DNA of 64,000 nucleotides from Rhabdophis nuchalis (lineage: Eukaryota > Chordata > Lepidosauria > Squamata > Natricidae). A program made the position numbers and the translations under genes. The notes under the pieces are model-generated. The model worked only from the letters and a program-made list of their open reading frames with translations. It did not search any database and was not told the DNA's origin. The stretch's first letter is position 1, and every line of letters begins with the position of its first letter. Location: contig CM077651.1 of the NCBI GenBank assembly GCA_039707465.1, positions 25,657,019 through 25,721,018 of the forward strand. Direction: 5' to 3'. Of the stretch, positions 12,938-24,516 are shown one piece after another.

Positions 12938-14005
12938 ATGGCAACAATTTCTCCATCTCCTGAAACAAATCAGACTTGTGATTTATATGAACATGAATAT
13001 TCAGCAAGAATTTTATTGCCTATTTTCTACAGTGTTATTTTCATAATTGGTCTACTTGGAAATGGACTTGCTCTCGCTGTGATTATAAAAAATAGGAGAA
13101 AAATCAATTCAACCACTATTTACTCAACAAATCTTGTTGTGTCAGACATTCTTTTTACAACAGCTTTACCTACCAGAATAGCATACTATGCATTGCGTTT
13201 TGACTGGCCATTCGGAGAGGTATTCTGTAAAATTACAGCCCTTATCTTTTATATCAACATTTATGCAGCTGTGAATTTTATGACATGCTTGAGTATCGAT
13301 AGATTTGTAGCCGTGGTTCATCCTTTAAAAACCAAGCTCAGAACAGTTAAAAGTGCCACATATATTTTTTGCTTTGTGTGGTGTCTTGTACTTGCCCAAA
13401 CTCTTCCATTGCTTACACTACCCATGACACAACGAGAAGATAAAAGGATCACGTGCATGGAATATCCAAACTTTGAACAAATTAAACAACTCCCTCTGAT
13501 GCTTCTTGGTGCCTGTTTACTTGGATATGTGGTTCCCCTTGGAATTACAATAATCTGTTATTCAAAAATCAGTTACAAACTTTGTCACACTGCAAAGCAA
13601 AACCCACTAGCAGAAAAATCAGGAACAAACAAAAAGGCAATTAATACAATTATCTTCATCATTGTTGTATTTGTAATCTGTCTTACTCCCTACCATCTTG
13701 CCATCATTATATACATGATTAAAAAACTTGTGCAAGAAACTATTTCCTGCAGCCATCAGAAGATCTTTCAAAAGACGCTCCATTATACTGTGTTCCTGAT
13801 GAACTTAAATTGCTGCATGGATCCTTTCATCTATTTCTTTGCTTGCAGAGGATACAAAAGGACAATAATGAAAATACTGAGACGTCAAGGAAGTATTTCA
13901 GAATCAAGTGCTGCTAGAACTGTTCCTGATGAAAGCTCCCGGGATATTGGAGACACGCAACTAACGCCCCTTGCAGCAACTTTAAATGGGAAAAGGTTAA
14001 CATAA
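12938..14005 (+). CDS. GPR183: GPR183 (EBI2), oxysterol-sensing GPCR
   Basis: This 355-residue seven-helix receptor binds 7-alpha,25-dihydroxycholesterol in mammals and steers B cells, T cells and dendritic cells. It is colinear with mammalian GPR183 (361 residues) apart from a shorter N-terminus. Visible hallmarks are an N-glycosylation site at N11 (NQT), C97 and the ECL2 cysteine in RITCMEY for the conserved disulphide, the DRF motif at 121-123, and DPFIY in helix 7. R80, Y105 and Y109 match the human ligand-binding Arg87, Tyr112 and Tyr116. The start has a strong context (ACC-ATG-G). A pyrimidine tract and AG at 12910-12911 mark a probable acceptor, so the whole coding region lies in the second exon of a spliced transcript. 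The gene lies antisense in UBAC2 intron 4. The frame is intact. Confidence 0.97.
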   Translation: MATISPSPETNQTCDLYEHEYSARILLPIFYSVIFIIGLLGNGLALAVIIKNRRKINSTTIYSTNLVVSDILFTTALPTRIAYYALRFDWPFGEVFCKITALIFYINIYAAVNFMTCLSIDRFVAVVHPLKTKLRTVKSATYIFCFVWCLVLAQTLPLLTLPMTQREDKRITCMEYPNFEQIKQLPLMLLGACLLGYVVPLGITIICYSKISYKLCHTAKQNPLAEKSGTNKKAINTIIFIIVVFVICLTPYHLAIIIYMIKKLVQETISCSHQKIFQKTLHYTVFLMNLNCCMDPFIYFFACRGYKRTIMKILRRQGSISESSAARTVPDESSRDIGDTQLTPLAATLNGKRLT

Positions 14006-14486
14006 GGCCTTTCAATTTGAACATGCCTCCAGAATCTTGATTTCAAAGATGCTGGAAATTGCGAGAATCGTCACAAGAAAGGCAAAGAAAAGAAGAGAGA
14101 AAAATCCAACTGTACATTAAAAAAAAAAAAAGTACGCATTTGATTTTTCAGGACTGAAGCAGAGGATGGATTATGCAACGTATCATTACGACAGATATTT
14201 AATTTAATAATATTTGGGGTTTTCCAAATATTATTTTTTTAAATCTTTCTCTCATGTCAGTGTACTTCTTTTCTTTGCAAAGTACTGGAGAAAGTTTCAA
14301 AGACAGATCAGGAAAGATTCTGGAGAGAAGTTACTTTTCCATGCACAACCTGAGGATATGTATAAAAAGACTATAAAGATATATATGGAAACATATAGCA
14401 TGTGTGTGAATGTGCTTTCAATCAGAGTTGACTCACTGTAATAAGAAAATTAGCCTTCATAAACATTCTCTGTTAGACTTTTAACC
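14006..14486 (+). other. GPR183: 3' untranslated region of GPR183 (extent uncertain)
   Basis: The first stretch after the stop codon is AT-rich, unique-looking sequence with no other gene. I see no canonical AATAAA here; only weaker variants and a run of A at about 14120. The true cleavage site may lie further right. A TA-flanked MITE begins at 14489. Confidence 0.45.
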
Positions 14487-14488
14487 TA

Positions 14489-14893
14489 CCGTATTTTTGG
14501 GAGTAAGACACATTGGAGTATAAGATGCACCAAGATTTTGAAGAGATAAATTAAAAAAAAAGTTTTTGCACTCTGCAGACCTCTCAACCCCTCTGCATAT
14601 CTCATTTTTTGTGAAAAACAGGGCATGCAGAGAGTTTGAGAGGCCTGCAAAGTGCTCCTGGGGACTGCCCCCCTCCCAAAAAAACAAGCAAAAAACAGCC
14701 TGATTTTTGTTCGTTGTTGCCCTCCCTGCCCCCAGGAGCACTTTGCAGGATTCGCAAACCCTCTGCATGTCTATTTTTGTGAAGGGGCGGGGTTTTGGGA
14801 GGCCAAAAATGCTGTATTCGGTGTATAAGATGCACCCAGATTTTCATCCTCTTTTTTGGGGGGGGAGTATGTCTTATACCCTGAAGAATATGG
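14489..14893. mobile_element. TA-flanked MITE (family A)
   Basis: The ends CCGTATTTTTGGGAG and CTGAAGAATATGG are inverted and TA-flanked (14487-14488, 14894-14895), with TATAAGATGCACC motifs inside each end. It lies about 480 bases after the GPR183 stop codon. Confidence 0.78.
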
Positions 14894-15199
14894 TATTTCC
14901 TCAGGACAAAAGCTTTCTTAATATTCCTAGCATGTGAAAACAGGATCAGTCTGTTTGCATCAAACTTAGTGGTCACCATTCCCCTCCCTTCCACCCACAT
15001 AACCGTCCTGCCAAAACAATGCCTGGAAAGAATTTGTTTCAAGTAGATTTCTGTGGCTCTCCCCCAAGAAAGAATACACACAAATAATTCCTTGTGAGTC
15101 CAATCACACTTGGCCAATAAAGAATTCTAATCAATATAAGAACAGTGTAACTACCTAACATAGAGCTATTATTCTTGGGCTACAAAATCTGAATAACTA

Positions 15200-15589
15200 C
15201 AGGTAGTCTTCGACTTACAACCGTTCATTTAGTGACTATTCAGAGTTACAATGGCACTGAAAAAAATGACATAATCCTTTTTTCACACTGACAATCCCTG
15301 CAATCCCCATTACTGCAATGATTAAAATTCAGATGCTTTGCAACTGACTCGTATTTATGACGGTTGCAGTGTCCTGGGGTCAGAAGGTCACCTTTTGCGA
15401 CCTTCTGACTATTGAAGTCAATGGAGAAGCCAGAGTCACCGAACAACCATGATACTAACTTAACAACAGCAGTGATTCAACTTAATAACTATGGCAAGAA
15501 AGGTTGTAAAATGGGGCAAAATTCACAACTGTCTTGCTTAGCAAGGGAACTTTTGGGCTGAATCATAGTTGTCAGTCAAAGACTCCCTG
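15200..15589 (+). mobile_element. TA-flanked MITE (family B)
   Basis: The ends CAGGTAGTCTTCGACTTACA and GTCAAAGACTCCCTG are inverted and flanked by TA. The interior has TTTAGTGACTATTCAGAGTT, CAACTGACTCGTATTTATGA and TTGCGACCTTCTGAC. At least six further copies in this window share this order. The family is noncoding. Confidence 0.82.
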
Positions 15590-17468
15590 TACTAGACAGC
15601 AGTAAAGGGGAAAGCTGTTCATTTCTCCTTCCTGCCATTTACTGATTTCCTCAGTCCCAATATGGTGATCCTATTTATCCACAATGCATCTGATCAGAAA
15701 TGTATTTTACACATATGTTGTATTCAAATCTATAAATATGCTTCATGCTGACAGCTAGACAGATGTTAAGCAATCAAAAGAAAACATACCAAGATAGCAT
15801 GGTAGAAAATACTTTTTCCCCTATTTAGTGGGAAGCTGATCAGTGATCTATCCAACAGAAAAACTGTACTTGGTTAGTTTCTAGAATTATGTAACAAACA
15901 AAATGGAGAAGTAGGGTGGGTAACTGTTTATCTTCTGCAATATCTGCTGTCAAGAATTCTTTGTTGCAATCTTGTTTTAATACCCATTTGTTTTGCATCA
16001 CTTTGTTCCTGTTTATCTTAATCATAGAACTGTTTGTATCTTCTATGTTCCTATATGGTGCTCCTCACTTTCATAATAAGGTTATTCTTTCTTGGGTAGC
16101 CTTGTTCTCGTAAATCCAGTAATATGTATATACGAAAAGCTTTGTTTTTACTGGGACCAAGACAGATAAGATGTAAATTTGGTTGCTCAAGAACAAAAAT
16201 AGGATAGTTGTCTTTGCAGGTGTAGCCCTGCAGTAGGAAACAAAGGAACAGAAATCAATGCAGTTGTTACTTCTCCTTGCATTTCCCTCTTATTTAATGT
16301 CAGGGGTGCTGCCAGTATCTAAACATCTGTTCTCAATTAGAAAAGGCCAATGCTATGTTGAAGAAAGTAACACTTGAAATTAATGCAATGTTTAATCTTT
16401 TATGAATGTTTGAACTACTTGGCAGTTGAAGTTTTCATGTCAAAAACTGTCGGAAAAAAGCTGTAATGATATCTGTTATCAGGCCCATAGATTTTAAAAA
16501 GTATTCAACAAAATAAAGATTCTAACAGGTTTTTTTTTAAATTATCTTCATGCCCATTGTTTTTCTGAATGTCAATGATCATATCCTGTTTTAAAAAAGA
16601 AAGAAACCTAAAAACTAAGTCAGTTAGACTTAGTAACAGTGAGATATAACTTTATAAAGCCAATGCTCATTTTGCCTCACCTACAGTATATGGAGAAGAA
16701 ATTAGCATCTTGCTCCTTTTAAAAAACTACCTCAAAAATAAATTTTATTTGGCAATCTCTTGTCAAAACTGGAAAAATATCCATTGGCACTGAGTTCAGA
16801 CAAACAACGTAAAAACTAGCCAAATTATACATATTTAACATATAATTACAGTATTTCCTTTTAAGTATTTCTATTACGTGGAAATGCCCTTTGTTATTAC
16901 CATTAAGATAGGTAACAGTGTCTATAAATGTAAATAAAATGTAGTGGCTTAGGCTTCAGCCATTTGCCTGCTATTCACTTTCTTGCAAAGAATTAGACGA
17001 TTTAAATCATATCACAATGTATCAAGGAATGCAAAATGTCTGAAAGCGGTATTTTATAACTATCCCTTATGTTTCATCACGCATGAAAAAGGAAGGAAGT
17101 CTATTGACGAAGCCTGTCAGAAAGGAGATGGCCTGAAAAACAGAAAACCAAATATAGACATATAATTGGAAAAACATCAGCAGTTTGCTCAGCTGTGCTC
17201 AATGAACCATAACTACAGCCAAGTTAATAACCAGCACAGTAGTACTAATTACTAAGTGTACAATAATCATTAATCCCAGCTGACTAGCAGTTAAATCTGT
17301 ATTTATTTTGATATAACAGTCTGCAGTCCATGAACTGCTCCCAGTTTCCATGTGGCTCCATCACTAATTGCGTATCTAAATTTGGTAGCAAATGTTAAAG
17401 TGTTTCCTATTTGGGGATAATGGAACATAAAATTACCAGGCACATTAAAGCCTCTGTGAAGCTTAATA
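15590..17468. other. Intronic stretch without recognised features
   Basis: AT-rich sequence between two family B MITEs, inside UBAC2 intron 4. No coding or repeat similarity recognised. Confidence 0.4.
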
Positions 17469-17869
17469 CAGATACTCCTCAACTTAAGACCACAATTGAA
17501 CCCAGAATTTTCCTTGCTAAGCCAGACAGTTATTAACCGAGTTCTTCCCCATTTCATGACCTTTCTTGCCACAGCTGTTAAGTGAATCACTGCAGTTGTT
17601 ACATTGGTAACATGGTTATTTAAATGAATCTGGCTCCCCAGTGACTTTGCTGGTCAGAAGGTCGGAAAAGAAGGTGAACACATGACCCTGGGGCACTGCA
17701 ACCGTCATAAAGGTGCGCCAGTTGCCAAGTATCCAAATTTGGATCACGTAACCATGGGAATGCTGCATTGATTTAAGTGTGAAAAACAGTCATAAGTCAC
17801 TTTTTTCAGTGCCGTTGTAATTTTGAGCAGTCGCTAAATGAATGGCTTTAAGTCAAGGACTGCCCGTGC
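17469..17869 (-). mobile_element. TA-flanked MITE (family B), reversed
   Basis: It starts CAGATACTCCTCAACTTAAG and ends AAGTCAAGGACTGCCCGTG, the reverse of the copy at 15200. The right-hand flank reads CA where TA is expected. A telomere-like block follows 45 bases downstream. Confidence 0.78.
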
Positions 17870-17913
17870 ACATTTTGCATATAAAAAATAAGGCACACAA
17901 TTCCCTGCCACAC

Positions 17914-17993
17914 TTAGGGTTAGACCCTAACCCTAACCCTTTTCTTTAAAAAGGCATCCAGCTGCCTAATCCTAACCCTAACCCTAACCCTAG
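17914..17993. repeat. Interstitial telomere-like repeats
   Basis: TTAGGGTTAGACCCTAACCC begins a head-to-head block: one forward unit against two CCCTAA units at 17914-17940. After 24 unrelated bases come four CCTAA/CCCTAA units at 17965-17992. The vertebrate telomere motif is exact in most units. Confidence 0.85.
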
Positions 17994-18484
17994 GTGAAAA
18001 ATTTATTCTCTACAGTGGTAACATCAAGTTATCAGTCATATATCTCTGCAGCAGAGAAACCACTCATCTGAATAATATAAGGATGTTTTTTAAATGAAAA
18101 AGGTTAATTATGTAGTAGGGGTAATGATCCAAGAACCATTTCCTCCCCTCTTTTTTATAGGACAAGAAATCTGATCTAATATCCACTTTGCCGTTTTATT
18201 CTTTAAAAATATTGCATTATTGTACCTTTTACAAATATGTACCCTGATTTAACTGTACTACATACAATATGGCATAAATAATTAATGATGTGATTGTGCA
18301 AGACCACTAATTACCTACACAACTTGCTCCATGATAAACTAAGATTTAAGCTGTTTGTTGTGGCTGAAATAAACCAGTATTTCACATCAAAATGTTCTGA
18401 AATGAAGATATGCTCAAGTCCTAAATCAATTTTCTGAAGTCAATCCAGTTAAGAACATGATCACTGAAAAAAGTGAAGAATCCT

Positions 18485-18710
18485 AAGGTAAAGGTTCCCC
18501 TCGCACATATGTGCTAGTTGTTCCCAACTCTAGGGGCCGGTGCTCATCTCCATTTCAAAGCCAAAGAGCCAGCACTATCTGAAGACATCTCTGTAGTCAT
18601 GTGGCCGGCATGACTAAATGCCGAAGGTGCACGGAACGCTGTTACCTTCCCACCAAAGGTGGTTTCTATTTTTCTACTTGCATTTTTATATGCTTTTGAA
18701 CTGCTAGGTT
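18485..18710 (-). mobile_element. Sauria-type SINE fragment
   Basis: AAGGTAAAGGTTCCCCTCGC, TCATGTGGCCGGCATGACTA and GAACTGCTAGGTT occur in the order expected of the Sauria SINE with its BovB-related tail, in reverse orientation. The tRNA-related head is missing; the fragment stops at the shared motif GCTAGGTT, shortly before an L2-like LINE. Confidence 0.65.
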
Positions 18711-18765
18711 ATTTCTAAATGATACCTGCTGAAGATGGGTTCATCAGAATTGCTTGGACCACCTG

Positions 18766-19180
18766 GATCGGATCCTGCCTCATACATCCTCACGACCGAT
18801 TCGATCCCACAGAGAGGGACTTCTCCGGGTGCCGTCCACTAGACTTTGTCAGCGGGCGACGCCCAGGGGAAGGGCTCTCTCTGTGGCGGGCCCAGCCCTC
18901 TGGAACGACCTCCCCCCCGATATTAGGAACACCACGGACCTCCGCTCCTTCCGTCTTAAATTGAAAACACACTTTTTCTGCCTTGCCGGCCTGGGATAAC
19001 TACTCCTCTGTCTTTAGGGTTTATTGGGGATTTCTAGTTAGACAGTTTTAACGGGTATTTTAGCACAGGTCACTTAATTTAATGTATTTTTAATGACATA
19101 TGTATATAGTTATTGTTCTTATTCCTCCTGTGCACCGCCCCGAGTCCCTGTGGGGAGAGGGTGCGGTTTATAAGAAATAA

Positions 19181-19214
<34 letters not shown>
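18766..19214 (+). mobile_element. 5'-truncated L2-like LINE copy
   Basis: This copy starts within the C-terminal codons (frame fragments LYRAQPSG-like shadows; in the true frame DRILPHTSSRPIRSHREG, ALWNDLPPDIRNTTDLRSF) and continues to the conserved 3' block and a long (ATT)n tail. Its coding part is nearly identical to 39916-40140, so both derive from closely related, recent sources. It begins 55 bases after a Sauria-type SINE fragment. Confidence 0.88.
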
Positions 19215-19215
<1 letters not shown>

Positions 19216-20555
19216 GGTTTGCAGAAATAATTTTATACAAACTTCAGAAAAACAATTAAATAAAAGGAACACACCATCACCAGCAGCCAAAGTACTGAAA
19301 AAGAAGTCAATGACCATATTTACCAAACTGAACCGTCCTGAGTCGTCTTCTCCCAGTGAATTAACTCACCTCATGTGTTGGCAGCACACAAGTCAGGAGC
19401 TATCCTGACAGCCATTTTCTCAGGTCTCCCAGCCTCTGCAAAGGAAATTAATATTTCCTTTTAAGAGGGGTTTTGATTTTTCTGAAGTGAAAAAAAATGA
19501 ACATTGTTGTGGCTAGTGCTTGGTGGAAAAAGATAGAGGTAGTGCATTCAACCTATCCAACTGTTTTTCATCTTGTGAGATTTGGGCGAAAAAAATGCAC
19601 ATTGTGATAGAAGTGGAAGATCTAAGCAGGCCACATTTTTGCAGAGTTTCTCTAGGAATTTGCCACAATCACAGTTAACCATCAAGTCAGTTCTTTGAAT
19701 TTCATATTTAATTTGCTCCAGATAAACACAGGTCTGCTGGGATTAAAACCAAAACTTTCTTTGGATTCTCTGAATTAATATGCCTGTTCTTCCTATTCAT
19801 ATAACATGTTGCCCCTATCATCCCATGACCTAGTTCAGCACATCATATGATCACTAAGGAGCCAGGATACAAAAGTTGATTGCTGAGATTAGAGAAAACC
19901 AAAGACTTACAATGCTTTAACATTTTCTTTTGTGTATATATGTACATGAGACATGAATTCTACATATTTTCTCCTCATACAACTACAAATTGTTTTAACT
20001 GAATAGGTTCTCTGATAAATAGGGCCCCTCAAGACCTACAGAAAACTAGATGGCACAGATTGGATATCCTTTAGTCTGCCATAATAGCTTATGTGGTAGG
20101 TACGGCAATAGGATGTGGTTTGAGTTTCAAATCTTTTCTGAGAACTGCAAACAGATCACGTCCCAAGTATCATTTATAAGGAGATATTAATCTGCAGAAA
20201 ACAAGAAAAGGAAGTGAATTTCTTCTTTTGTGACAGAGAACCTTTGGGGCTTGGCATGTCAAAAATTCAGAAAATGTCAACTTGACTCTGCCTGTCTCTT
20301 TCACACATGTTTATCTGTCTCTTTCACACATGCACCCAAAGTAAAGAAACAATTCTTTACATATTCATTTATTTAAAGGAAATCGAGTCCATTCCAGGAT
20401 GTGCCGCCGACTACTTTCAGGTGTGTTCTCTTTCTCTTAACAAGCCCAAGGACTACCTGAGGTAGCTTCAGGTCGCATGAAGCTTTTGTTCTTGAAGTTA
20501 CTTTGCCGAATGCTCTCCATGGCTTCTGCAGCTTCTGAAAACTGTGTGAAATCAC
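19215..20555. other. Intronic stretch without recognised features
   Basis: AT-rich intron sequence. Nothing assignable up to about 20380, where an unidentified 0.3-kb stretch with a perfect hairpin begins. Confidence 0.35.
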
Positions 20556-20600
20556 AAAATTGCACAAGATAGCAATCACATTGCTATCTTGTGCAATTTT
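20556..20600. repeat. Perfect hairpin, 20-bp arms and 5-base loop
   Basis: AAAATTGCACAAGATAGCAA (20556-20575), loop TCACA, then the exact reverse complement (20581-20600). It lies in a stretch (20380-20700) with slightly higher G+C and a 100-codon minus-strand frame of unknown nature. Confidence 0.9.
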
Positions 20601-20839
20601 CGAAGGCATTAGAGGCTGGATGAAAACATGGTCTTCTTGTGTTATTTTGTGAGAATGGGCAACAGCACACCTCATTTTTCAGTGACCTCCACAACCTTGT
20701 CCAAGAACAGGGGCATGCTTTCAAGAATAGACGCTGTTGTCATCTAAAACTTTCTGGCATATGCCAACTTTGACACATTTGTCATAGGTTTGCCATTACT
20801 GGTATAAAGCAACTGTTATACCACATTTTTGATTCAATT

Positions 20840-21288
20840 CAGTGGTGGGTTTCTGCAGGCTCGCACCTACTTGCAAGAGCCAGATGAAATTTAGAGAGCC
20901 GATGACAGGGGGTTCCACCGGCGGACCCAGAAGTAAGTCTGGCCTGCCGCTTCCAGTAGCCCAATGGAAAGGAAAGGAATGGAAGGCAGAAAGTAAGAAA
21001 GGAAAGGAAAGGAAAGGAAAAAAAGAAAGAAAGAAGGAAGGAAGGAAGGAAGGAAGGCAGGACGGAAGGAAGGAAGGAAGGAAGGAAGGAAGGAAGGAAG
21101 GAAGGAAGGGAATTTATCATCACAATTAAACCCAAAATTTTGGTTGCTAAGCAAGAGCATTGTTAAATAAGTTTCACCACGTTGTACAAGTTGGCCACTC
21201 CCACCCTGTCACATGACTGCCAAGCCACACCCACAAAATAGGCCACACCTAGAGAGTAGGTTCTAAAAAAAATTGAAACCCACCACTG
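20840..21288. mobile_element. hAT MITE carrying a GGAA microsatellite
   Basis: The ends CAGTGGTGGGTTTC and GAAACCCACCACTG are perfect inverted repeats flanked by ATTCAATT (20832-20839) and ATTCAATC (21289-21296). Inside are a GGAA/GAAA tract (20967-21109) and a short stretch resembling family B (ACCCAAAATTTTGGTTGCTA). Confidence 0.85.
20967..21109 (+). repeat. GGAA/GAAA microsatellite
   Basis: A purine-only tract of GGAA, GAAA and GGAAA units, the longest pure run being (GGAA)n at about 21065-21109. It makes artificial Lys/Glu/Gly-rich and Pro/Ser/Phe-rich frames on the two strands. Length is probably polymorphic. Confidence 0.95.
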
Positions 21289-21799
21289 ATTCAATCGCAT
21301 CATTCTTTGTCAGTTCTAACTGGGCTATGGCACTATAATGATAAAAGTCAAACAGAACTACATATCTGTTTGGCACAATAACAAAATTTGAGGAACATTT
21401 TTGTTGGGAATAGCCATTTTGAATTAATAGAATTCAAAACCAAGACTAAATGGGAATGGTACTAGTAGCCTGTCTGGATTTGCATAACACAATAACTCTT
21501 GTACTTCATTAATAAGAACTACATTATGGGAGAAAGAAGATGCATAGTGTCAAGCCAACATGTCAATATGTTGGCTTGTACAATATGCTAGACTAGGTCA
21601 AATAAACCTAGCCTTTGAAGATTTACAAGTTAAGCTTTGTAATACATTTTGCCTAACCCAATATGTGACATTTTTGTGGCATGGTTTATTTGTTTGAATA
21701 CAAATCAATGCTTTCAGTGTATTCAAAGTACAGTTTCATGTATTCAATGCAAAAATGGATTAATTCAGTAAGCAATCAAAACTATTCAAATAATAAGAT

Positions 21800-22485
21800 T
21801 TATTTCCCCATTCTAAGTAGGAATCCAAAGACTATCTGAAGCAATAGATGTTTAACCTCTGCTTGAACACAACCAGGAAAGATTTCAACACCTCTCTTAG
21901 TAACTAGAATTCATCTTGATGAACTGCTATCGTTAGGGAATTGTTCTTAAAATTCAGACTGAATCTACTGCCTTATAACCAATGTTAATTATTCTGTGTC
22001 TTGCACGCTGATGGCAGACACAGGACAAAGCCTTCTTCTGTAGGATGACCATTCGAGTGTTTGAAAAGTGCTATGATATCCATCCCCTCTCAAGCTCAAG
22101 TTTAAAAATTCACAATTTCTTCAATCATCCTTCCTATTAGCATTTGGATTTGAGTTTCCAGGCTACAGATCATCCTTATCACCTCCTTTTTTGTAACTCT
22201 TGCTTTTGTCTCAATTCTTTCAAAAGTGTGGTTCTCAGAACACAACACAACACTCAAGATGGAGTTTAACCAACACAAAATAAGTGGAACAGTTGTTTCT
22301 TGAGGCTTAGAAACAGTATCACTCATGCAGTTTAAGAGTCCATTTGCTTTTATGACAGCTGTGTCACACTGTATTATTGTAACTTTACTGAGAAACACAG
22401 AAATGCCAGAAGTGCTATTAGCTGCACCTATCAGGGAATAGAACTGGTTTTGTGTGACTACAACAATAAAAGAGCAGTACAGCAA
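21800..22485 (-). mobile_element. Old CR1 LINE fragment, reversed
   Basis: Recognisable CR1-type order on the reversed strand includes TGCTATGATATCCATCCCCT (cf. the CR1 piece at 30840), TTCTTCAATCATCCTTCC, and GGTTCTCAGAACACAACACA. Frames are broken. The left boundary is approximate. Confidence 0.6.
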
Positions 22486-22689
22486 CCATATCTAACTAAC
22501 AAAAGCCAATTAATCCCCTCTTGCCATTCATTTATTTATTTAGCCACCTATCTGACTTCTGTGACTCTGGGTGGTTACAAAAAAATCACGATTTTTTTTT
22601 TAAAAAAAATCCCAAAACATTAAAAAATAAATAAAAACAATAAAGCTATTTTAAAAGCCATAAAATGATGAACTCCAGGAAAGCACCAT

Positions 22690-23180
22690 CAGTTTCCCTA
22701 AGAGAACAATCCTTTGCAGGTTCTACTACACCAAACATTACCAAATCCACAGGCTAGACGACCAAGCCATAGATTCAGGCCCTTTTGGAAGGCCAACAAG
22801 GTTGGGGCTAATCTAACGTCAGGAATGATGATGCTCCAGAGAGTGGGTGTTATGGCAGAAAACTGGGTTGCATCAGATGACATTACCCTGTGGATAGGAC
22901 ACATAAAATGTCCTTTCTACTGGATGTGTTGGGAAGGGTAAATATGATTAGGGAAAGATGGTCTCTCAAATATCCTGGCCCCATGCCATATTGGGCTTTA
23001 TAGGTCATGCAGCACCTTGAATTGAATCTGGAAGTCAGCTAGTAACTAATGCAGCACACAGAGCAGGTATGTAATGGTGCTGATCTAGGTGCTCACATAA
23101 CTCCTCCCCTACCACATTCTGCATCATCTGAAGTTTCCAGATTGTCTTCAAGGGCAACCCCATGTAGATACTTGACACTC
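22690..23180 (-). mobile_element. L2-like LINE coding fragment, old, reversed
   Basis: Read in reverse this resembles the decayed C-terminal half of an L2-type ORF. Landmarks on the plus strand are CTTTTGGAAGGCCAACAAGG, GGAATGATGATGCTCCAGAG, CCATGCCATATTGGGCTTTA and GCACCTTGAATTGAATCTGG. The same landmarks recur at 59690-60030. No open frame survives. Confidence 0.5.
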
Positions 23181-23299
23181 ACCTATTACCACCAGCTTTA
23201 GCAGTCTTGGGTAGACACAAAAGCACAAAATAAGTAATATCTGCTACATCAAAATTAGACTAAATACACAAGGAAAATATCGGTGCTATTAGCAAAGTC

Positions 23300-23630
23300 A
23301 ATAGCAGGCACTGAACAGTAGAGGGCAATAGTGCTACATCTATTTTTAAACCAGATAAATTGCAACATTACCACACAGGAATTGTTCATGAAAGAAATTT
23401 GCTCCCAATTAACTTTCTAGTAGCATGGGCATGGACATTAAGCTAAGACTCTAGTATTGGAGTTTTTCTTTAATCAAATATTAGCAATAGGAAATTCTGG
23501 ATGTATATATTTCTACAGAGGTTGTAATAGCAAGTACTGAACAGTAGAGGGCAATAGTGCTACATCTATATTTATACCAGATAAATTACAACATTACCAC
23601 ACAGGAATTGTTTATGAAAGAAATTTGCTT
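23300..23630 (+). repeat. Direct duplication of a 100-bp segment
   Basis: AACAGTAGAGGGCAATAGTG and CACACAGGAATTGTT occur at about 23300-23402 and again at 23526-23628, offset by about 225 bp, with roughly 90% identity by eye. The right copy runs directly into the truncated family B MITE. Confidence 0.85.
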
Positions 23631-23635
23631 CTCCA

Positions 23636-23923
23636 TGATCATGTAATCAAAATTTAAGCACTTAGCAACTGGCAAGTATTTATGACAGTTGCACTGTCCC
23701 AGGGTCATGTGATCACTATTTGTAACCTTCCCAGCCTGCTCCCGAAAGCAAAGTCAATGGAGGAAGCAAGATTTGCTTAATGACCACATGATTTACTTCA
23801 TAACTACAATGATTTGCTTAACAATTGTAGTAAAAAATAAAATACAGCAAAGGTCAATTAAGGTGTCTTTTTTAACAACATAACTTTTGGGTTCAATTGT
23901 AGTTGTACGTTGAGGGCTACCTG
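23636..23923 (+). mobile_element. Family B MITE, left part missing
   Basis: Internal family B landmarks (GATCATGTAATCAAAATTTA, GGCAAGTATTTATGACAGTT) lead to the end GTTGAGGGCTACCTG followed by TA. The left terminal repeat is absent. Confidence 0.7.
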
Positions 23924-24250
23924 TAGATGAGTTACATTGGGAACTGGACAAGACAGTTTTTGAGTGACATATTTTTAATATTTTAGCGGTTTCAATACCA
24001 ATGGTATTGATCCAGCTGACTGATTTTGCCAGGAGACAATAGGGAATTATTATTCAGTCTCCTGTACATTCAGCCATGGGTATCTAAAGGCTCTTTTAAA
24101 ATCATCATTGAACACATGGTAGAAAAGAAAGATTCAAACCCAACTAAGTTCTATTGCAAAAGAGACATTTTGATCTAGGTTTGGGCTACCAGTAGAATGC
24201 TTATTAACCATTCAAAATTACGGCAGCTCTGACTGAAAAGCAGTTACAAC

Positions 24251-24516
24251 CAGGGGTGAGATCCTACCGGTTTAACAACCGGTTCGCTGAGCGCATGCAT
24301 GCTTTGCTCGCATCTTCCACATTACTGCTGTGGAGGAAAACCGCTGAGGCGCGGTAATCCACTCTGCTGCATCTATCAGCTGGGATTCAGAAAAGGGAAT
24401 GTAAGTGAGTATAACGCAAGGGCGGGCGGGCAAGCCCAGCTGAAAGTTGGAGCGAACCAGTTTGCTCCCAGCTGATAGTCGGAGCCACCAGTTTGCCCGA
24501 ACTGATCCCACTCCTG
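24251..24516. mobile_element. hAT MITE
   Basis: The ends CAGGGGTGAGATCC and GATCCCACTCCTG are inverted repeats flanked by GTTACAAC (24243-24250) and GTTATGAC (24517-24524). The CCGGTTTAACAACCGGTTCG core near the left end is typical of this group. Confidence 0.75.

Noticed and set aside
15246..15446. 66-codon frame, with a similar one at 48912-49109
   Set aside because: Both lie inside family B MITEs and match each other because the MITE copies match.
17914..17993. A true chromosome end
   Set aside because: Only a few telomere units, in two orientations, with ordinary intron sequence on both sides.
20839..21160. Lys/Glu-rich and Pro/Ser-rich frames on opposite strands
   Set aside because: They come from the GGAA microsatellite inside a hAT MITE.
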